Source: Bosea beijingensis
GTDB lineage: Bacteria; Pseudomonadota; Alphaproteobacteria; Rhizobiales; Beijerinckiaceae
Length of the DNA: 6,205 bases
NCBI RefSeq assembly: GCF_030758975.1
Contig: NZ_CP132359.1
Coordinates: 5,521,296-5,527,500 of the forward strand
Direction of reading: 5' to 3'
This document shows positions 4,647-6,205 of the stretch, in pieces (the stretch's first letter is position 1; each line of letters begins with the position of its first letter). The notes beneath the pieces were generated by a model. The model did not search any database. It was not told the DNA's origin and was given only the letters and a program-made list of their open reading frames with translations. Both the position numbers and the translations under genes were made by a program.

Positions 4647-4693
4647 GGCTCGCTATTAACGCTTCAGAAGCCATAGCCGGTCACCCTCAAGCA

Positions 4694-5743
4694 ATGTCTC
4701 AACGCTCCTCGACCTTGGTCAAAATCGCGACGGCCATCGGCCTTTTGGCGCTGCTTGCCGGCTGCGTCGTCGGCGAAGGTGGTGACGCGCGGCATTTGCA
4801 GCCTCTGCCTGCGAAGCTGGTCTCGCAAATGTCGACGAAAGGCATGTCGCAAGCCGATCCGATCTTCATCCGCATCTTCAAAAAGGAGAGCGAGCTGGAG
4901 GTCTGGAAGCGGGATCGGAGTGGCCGGTTTGCCCTCCTGAAAACCTATCCGATGTGTCGCTGGTCGGGGCAACTTGGCCCCAAGACGCGCGAAGGCGATC
5001 GGCAAGCGCCAGAGGGAATTTATACGGTCACTTCTGACCTGATGAACCCTCGGTCGCAGTTCTACCTATCGTTCAACCTGGGCTATCCGAACGCCCTGGA
5101 GCGGTCGCAGGGCTTCACGGGTTCGGCGCTGATGGTCCATGGGGCCTGCACGTCCTCAGGCTGCTTCGCCATGACCGATGATGGCGTGACCGAGATTTTC
5201 GGATTGGCTCGCGAGGCGTTCGCCGGCGGCCAGAAGAGCTTCCAGGTGCAAGCGCTGCCCTTCCGGATGACCCCCGAGAACATGGCGGCTAACCGCAACA
5301 GCCCGCACATCGCTTTTTGGCGCAATCTGAAGGAAGGGTTCGATCACTTCGAGGCGACGAGGCAACCTCCGAAGGTTGCAGCCTGCGAAAGGCGATATGT
5401 CTTCAATGCCGCGGGGGACAACTCGCGTTTCGTCGCCGGCAGCCAGTGCCCGGCCTACGAGATCGAACCGGCCATTCAAACTTTGATTTCGGAGAGACGC
5501 GCAAGCGATGACAGGCGCTACAGCGAACTCACGAGCACGAGTGCTCCCTCTCCTGTGCTCGCATATGCCGATGGCGGAATGCACTCCAGCTTCCGCAAGA
5601 TGCTGAAGGAAATGGGTCCCGAGCGCTTGCAGAGCCTTGTGGCCGGCCAGGTTGAAATCAGCCGACCAGACGCTGCGCTGCTCGACCCCTATGGAGCAAC
5701 CGGATCATCGTCCGAGGCGACCGGCTCGATCGCCGTTCGGTGA
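4694..5743 (+). CDS. L,D-transpeptidase-family lipoprotein, YafK (DpaA/LdtF)-like
   Basis: The 349-aa precursor begins with a lipoprotein signal peptide ending in the lipobox LAGC (21-24), so Cys24 should be lipidated and cleaved by signal peptidase II. The YkuD-type catalytic domain covers about 56-190: FIRIFKKESELEVW at 58-71, LGPKTREGD at 94-102, PEGIY at 106-110, LSFNLGYPNA at 125-134, then MVHGACTSSGC at 147-157 with catalytic H149 and C157. This is the YafK subgroup; E. coli YafK (DpaA) cuts Braun lipoprotein from peptidoglycan, while other L,D-transpeptidases make 3-3 cross-links or attach outer-membrane proteins. Which reaction applies here is unknown. A C-terminal extension of about 150 residues, with two Cys at 231 and 252, ends in a Ser/Gly-rich tail. 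The ribosome site is weak, but no alternative start exists back to an in-frame stop at 4625-4627. A MerR-type promoter precedes it. Confidence 0.9.
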   Translation: MSQRSSTLVKIATAIGLLALLAGCVVGEGGDARHLQPLPAKLVSQMSTKGMSQADPIFIRIFKKESELEVWKRDRSGRFALLKTYPMCRWSGQLGPKTREGDRQAPEGIYTVTSDLMNPRSQFYLSFNLGYPNALERSQGFTGSALMVHGACTSSGCFAMTDDGVTEIFGLAREAFAGGQKSFQVQALPFRMTPENMAANRNSPHIAFWRNLKEGFDHFEATRQPPKVAACERRYVFNAAGDNSRFVAGSQCPAYEIEPAIQTLISERRASDDRRYSELTSTSAPSPVLAYADGGMHSSFRKMLKEMGPERLQSLVAGQVEISRPDAALLDPYGATGSSSEATGSIAVR

Positions 5744-5777
5744 CCTCCAGAGCAATAATTCTCATCGAGTTCCAAGT

Positions 5778-5951
5778 ATGTCCGCACATCAAGTTGACCG
5801 CGCTGGGGCCGCTGCGAAGCTCCGCAAGCGCAACCGTATCGTGTTACTCGCGCTGATCGCCTTCATTGCCTTCGCGTTCGTGCTGAGCTTTCGCCATGTG
5901 ACGCGAGAGATGGGTGGCGCTGCCACTCAGCGATCCGGAACGACGAACTAG
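5778..5951 (+). CDS. Small single-helix membrane protein
   Basis: The 57-aa product has a basic N-terminal part (KLRKRNR at 14-20), one helix at about 21-38, then FRHVTREM and a polar tail. I recognise no domain. It lies 34 bp after the ldt stop on the same strand and is probably co-transcribed with it. The ribosome site is poor, so translation may depend on the upstream gene. Its shape (Arg-x-Arg-Asn, then an Ala/Leu/Ile helix, then Ser-aromatic) matches the 48-aa minus-strand protein at 3336-3482: about 8 of 26 residues agree without gaps. That may be common descent or only shared composition. Confidence 0.6.
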   Translation: MSAHQVDRAGAAAKLRKRNRIVLLALIAFIAFAFVLSFRHVTREMGGAATQRSGTTN

Positions 5952-5982
5952 GTGGTGCTCAGCTTCGCGGACCAGCAGCTCC

Positions 5983-5992
5983 AAAGGAGGGG
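5983..5992 (+). promoter_or_regulatory. Very strong ribosome binding site
   Basis: AAAGGAGGGG contains the full AAGGAGG anti-16S core, 8 nt before ATG 6001. It is the best ribosome site in the window and supports the small partial gene that follows. Confidence 0.85.
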
Positions 5993-6000
5993 CTAATCTC

Positions 6001-6205
6001 ATGCTGAGCAGCATTCTGGCGTTTCTGATTCAGTTGTTGATCGTCGACCCTCTGACATCCCAGATCGATGCGCGCCTGAAGCAAGCGCAGGTTCCGCCCG
6101 CGCTCGCTTCCTCGGTCAATTCCTGCGTGAAGGATGCGTTGCCCGACCTCGTGAGACGAATTGCCTCTCAGCCGTCTCAGGGTATTTCGCTTGCAGCGGA
6201 GATCT
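6001..6205 (+). CDS. N-terminal part of an unidentified exported or membrane protein (3' end outside window)
   Basis: An open frame of 68 codons runs off the window end without a stop. The product starts MLSSILAFLIQLLIVDPLTS, a short uncharged hydrophobic N-terminus that could be a signal or anchor segment, although it lacks the usual basic first residues and a clear cleavage site. The rest is helical-looking and contains one Cys at residue 43 and the stretch VKDALPDLVRRIASQ. I do not recognise the family. It follows the 57-aa gene by 49 bp and has an excellent ribosome site, so it is probably the third gene of the ldt transcript. Confidence 0.7.
   Translation, partial: MLSSILAFLIQLLIVDPLTSQIDARLKQAQVPPALASSVNSCVKDALPDLVRRIASQPSQGISLAAEI

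Larger units (their letters stand above)
4281..4693. other. 413-bp gene-free region with hairpins and repeated TTGAACCT boxes
   Basis: No reading frame here, on either strand, shows a recognisable domain, membrane helix or good ribosome site. Structures present: a perfect 7-bp stem with GAAC loop at 4466-4483, a perfect 6-bp stem with TTCC loop at 4528-4543, and a 6-bp pair GATCGC/GCGATC at 4291-4316. None is followed by a T-run. The right-hand part (4550-4646) holds three copies of TTGAACCT in both orientations. The left part could be a decayed gene, a small RNA, or a long 3' region of the BTLCP gene; the sequence does not decide. I see none of the hallmark sequences of tRNA, SRP RNA, RNase P RNA or tmRNA. 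Confidence 0.5.

Noticed and set aside
1..6205. Insertion sequence or integrase in the window
   Set aside because: No transposase or integrase frame, terminal inverted repeats or target duplications were seen, so island status is not demonstrated.

Overview
The window looks like part of an alphaproteobacterial genome, most likely Hyphomicrobiales (Bradyrhizobium/Mesorhizobium-like). It is GC-rich with GC-biased third codon positions. It carries a bacterial transglutaminase-like cysteine peptidase and a YafK-type L,D-transpeptidase with an alphaproteobacterial look, plus very small single-helix membrane proteins of CoxF style. This is a taxonomic inference from protein style; no rRNA or other marker is present.

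Layout. (1) Positions 2-1751, + strand, form a tightly packed metal-efflux/envelope operon: the last codons of what looks like a heavy-metal P-type ATPase, an isoprenylcysteine-methyltransferase-type membrane protein, an accessory signal peptidase II (LspA, PbrC-like by context), and a membrane-anchored PCuAC-fold protein that has lost three of its four copper ligands. Junctions are a 3-nt gap followed by two ATGA overlaps. (2) 1858-2772, +: a CzcD/ZitB-like cation diffusion facilitator. (3) 2787-3236, -: a TFIIB-type zinc-ribbon protein with a His/Gly-rich repeat tail, convergent with the CDF gene. (4) 3336-3482, -: a 48-aa single-helix membrane protein, divergent from (5) 3642-4280, +: an exported BTLCP cysteine peptidase. 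(6) 4281-4693: a gene-free stretch with hairpins and repeated TTGAACCT boxes. (7) 4694-5743, +: an L,D-transpeptidase lipoprotein; then a 57-aa membrane protein (5778-5951) and the start of an unidentified secreted or membrane protein (6001 to the window end).

The most interesting signal is regulatory. Two separate intergenic regions, in front of the zinc-ribbon gene (minus strand, 3272-3299) and in front of the L,D-transpeptidase gene (plus strand, 4615-4642), carry nearly the same element (23 of 28 bases identical). Each has a TTGAAC -35 box, a 19-bp spacer and an imperfect dyad in the spacer, which is the architecture of MerR-family metal-responsive promoters (CueR/ZntR/CadR/PbrR type). 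A third, degenerate copy lies at 4550-4573. If real, one metal-sensing MerR-type regulator outside the window would control a His-rich zinc-ribbon protein and a cell-wall enzyme next to two metal exporters. That suggests a joined metal-efflux and envelope-remodelling response. The accessory LspA could mature the L,D-transpeptidase lipoprotein, but this link is only inference.
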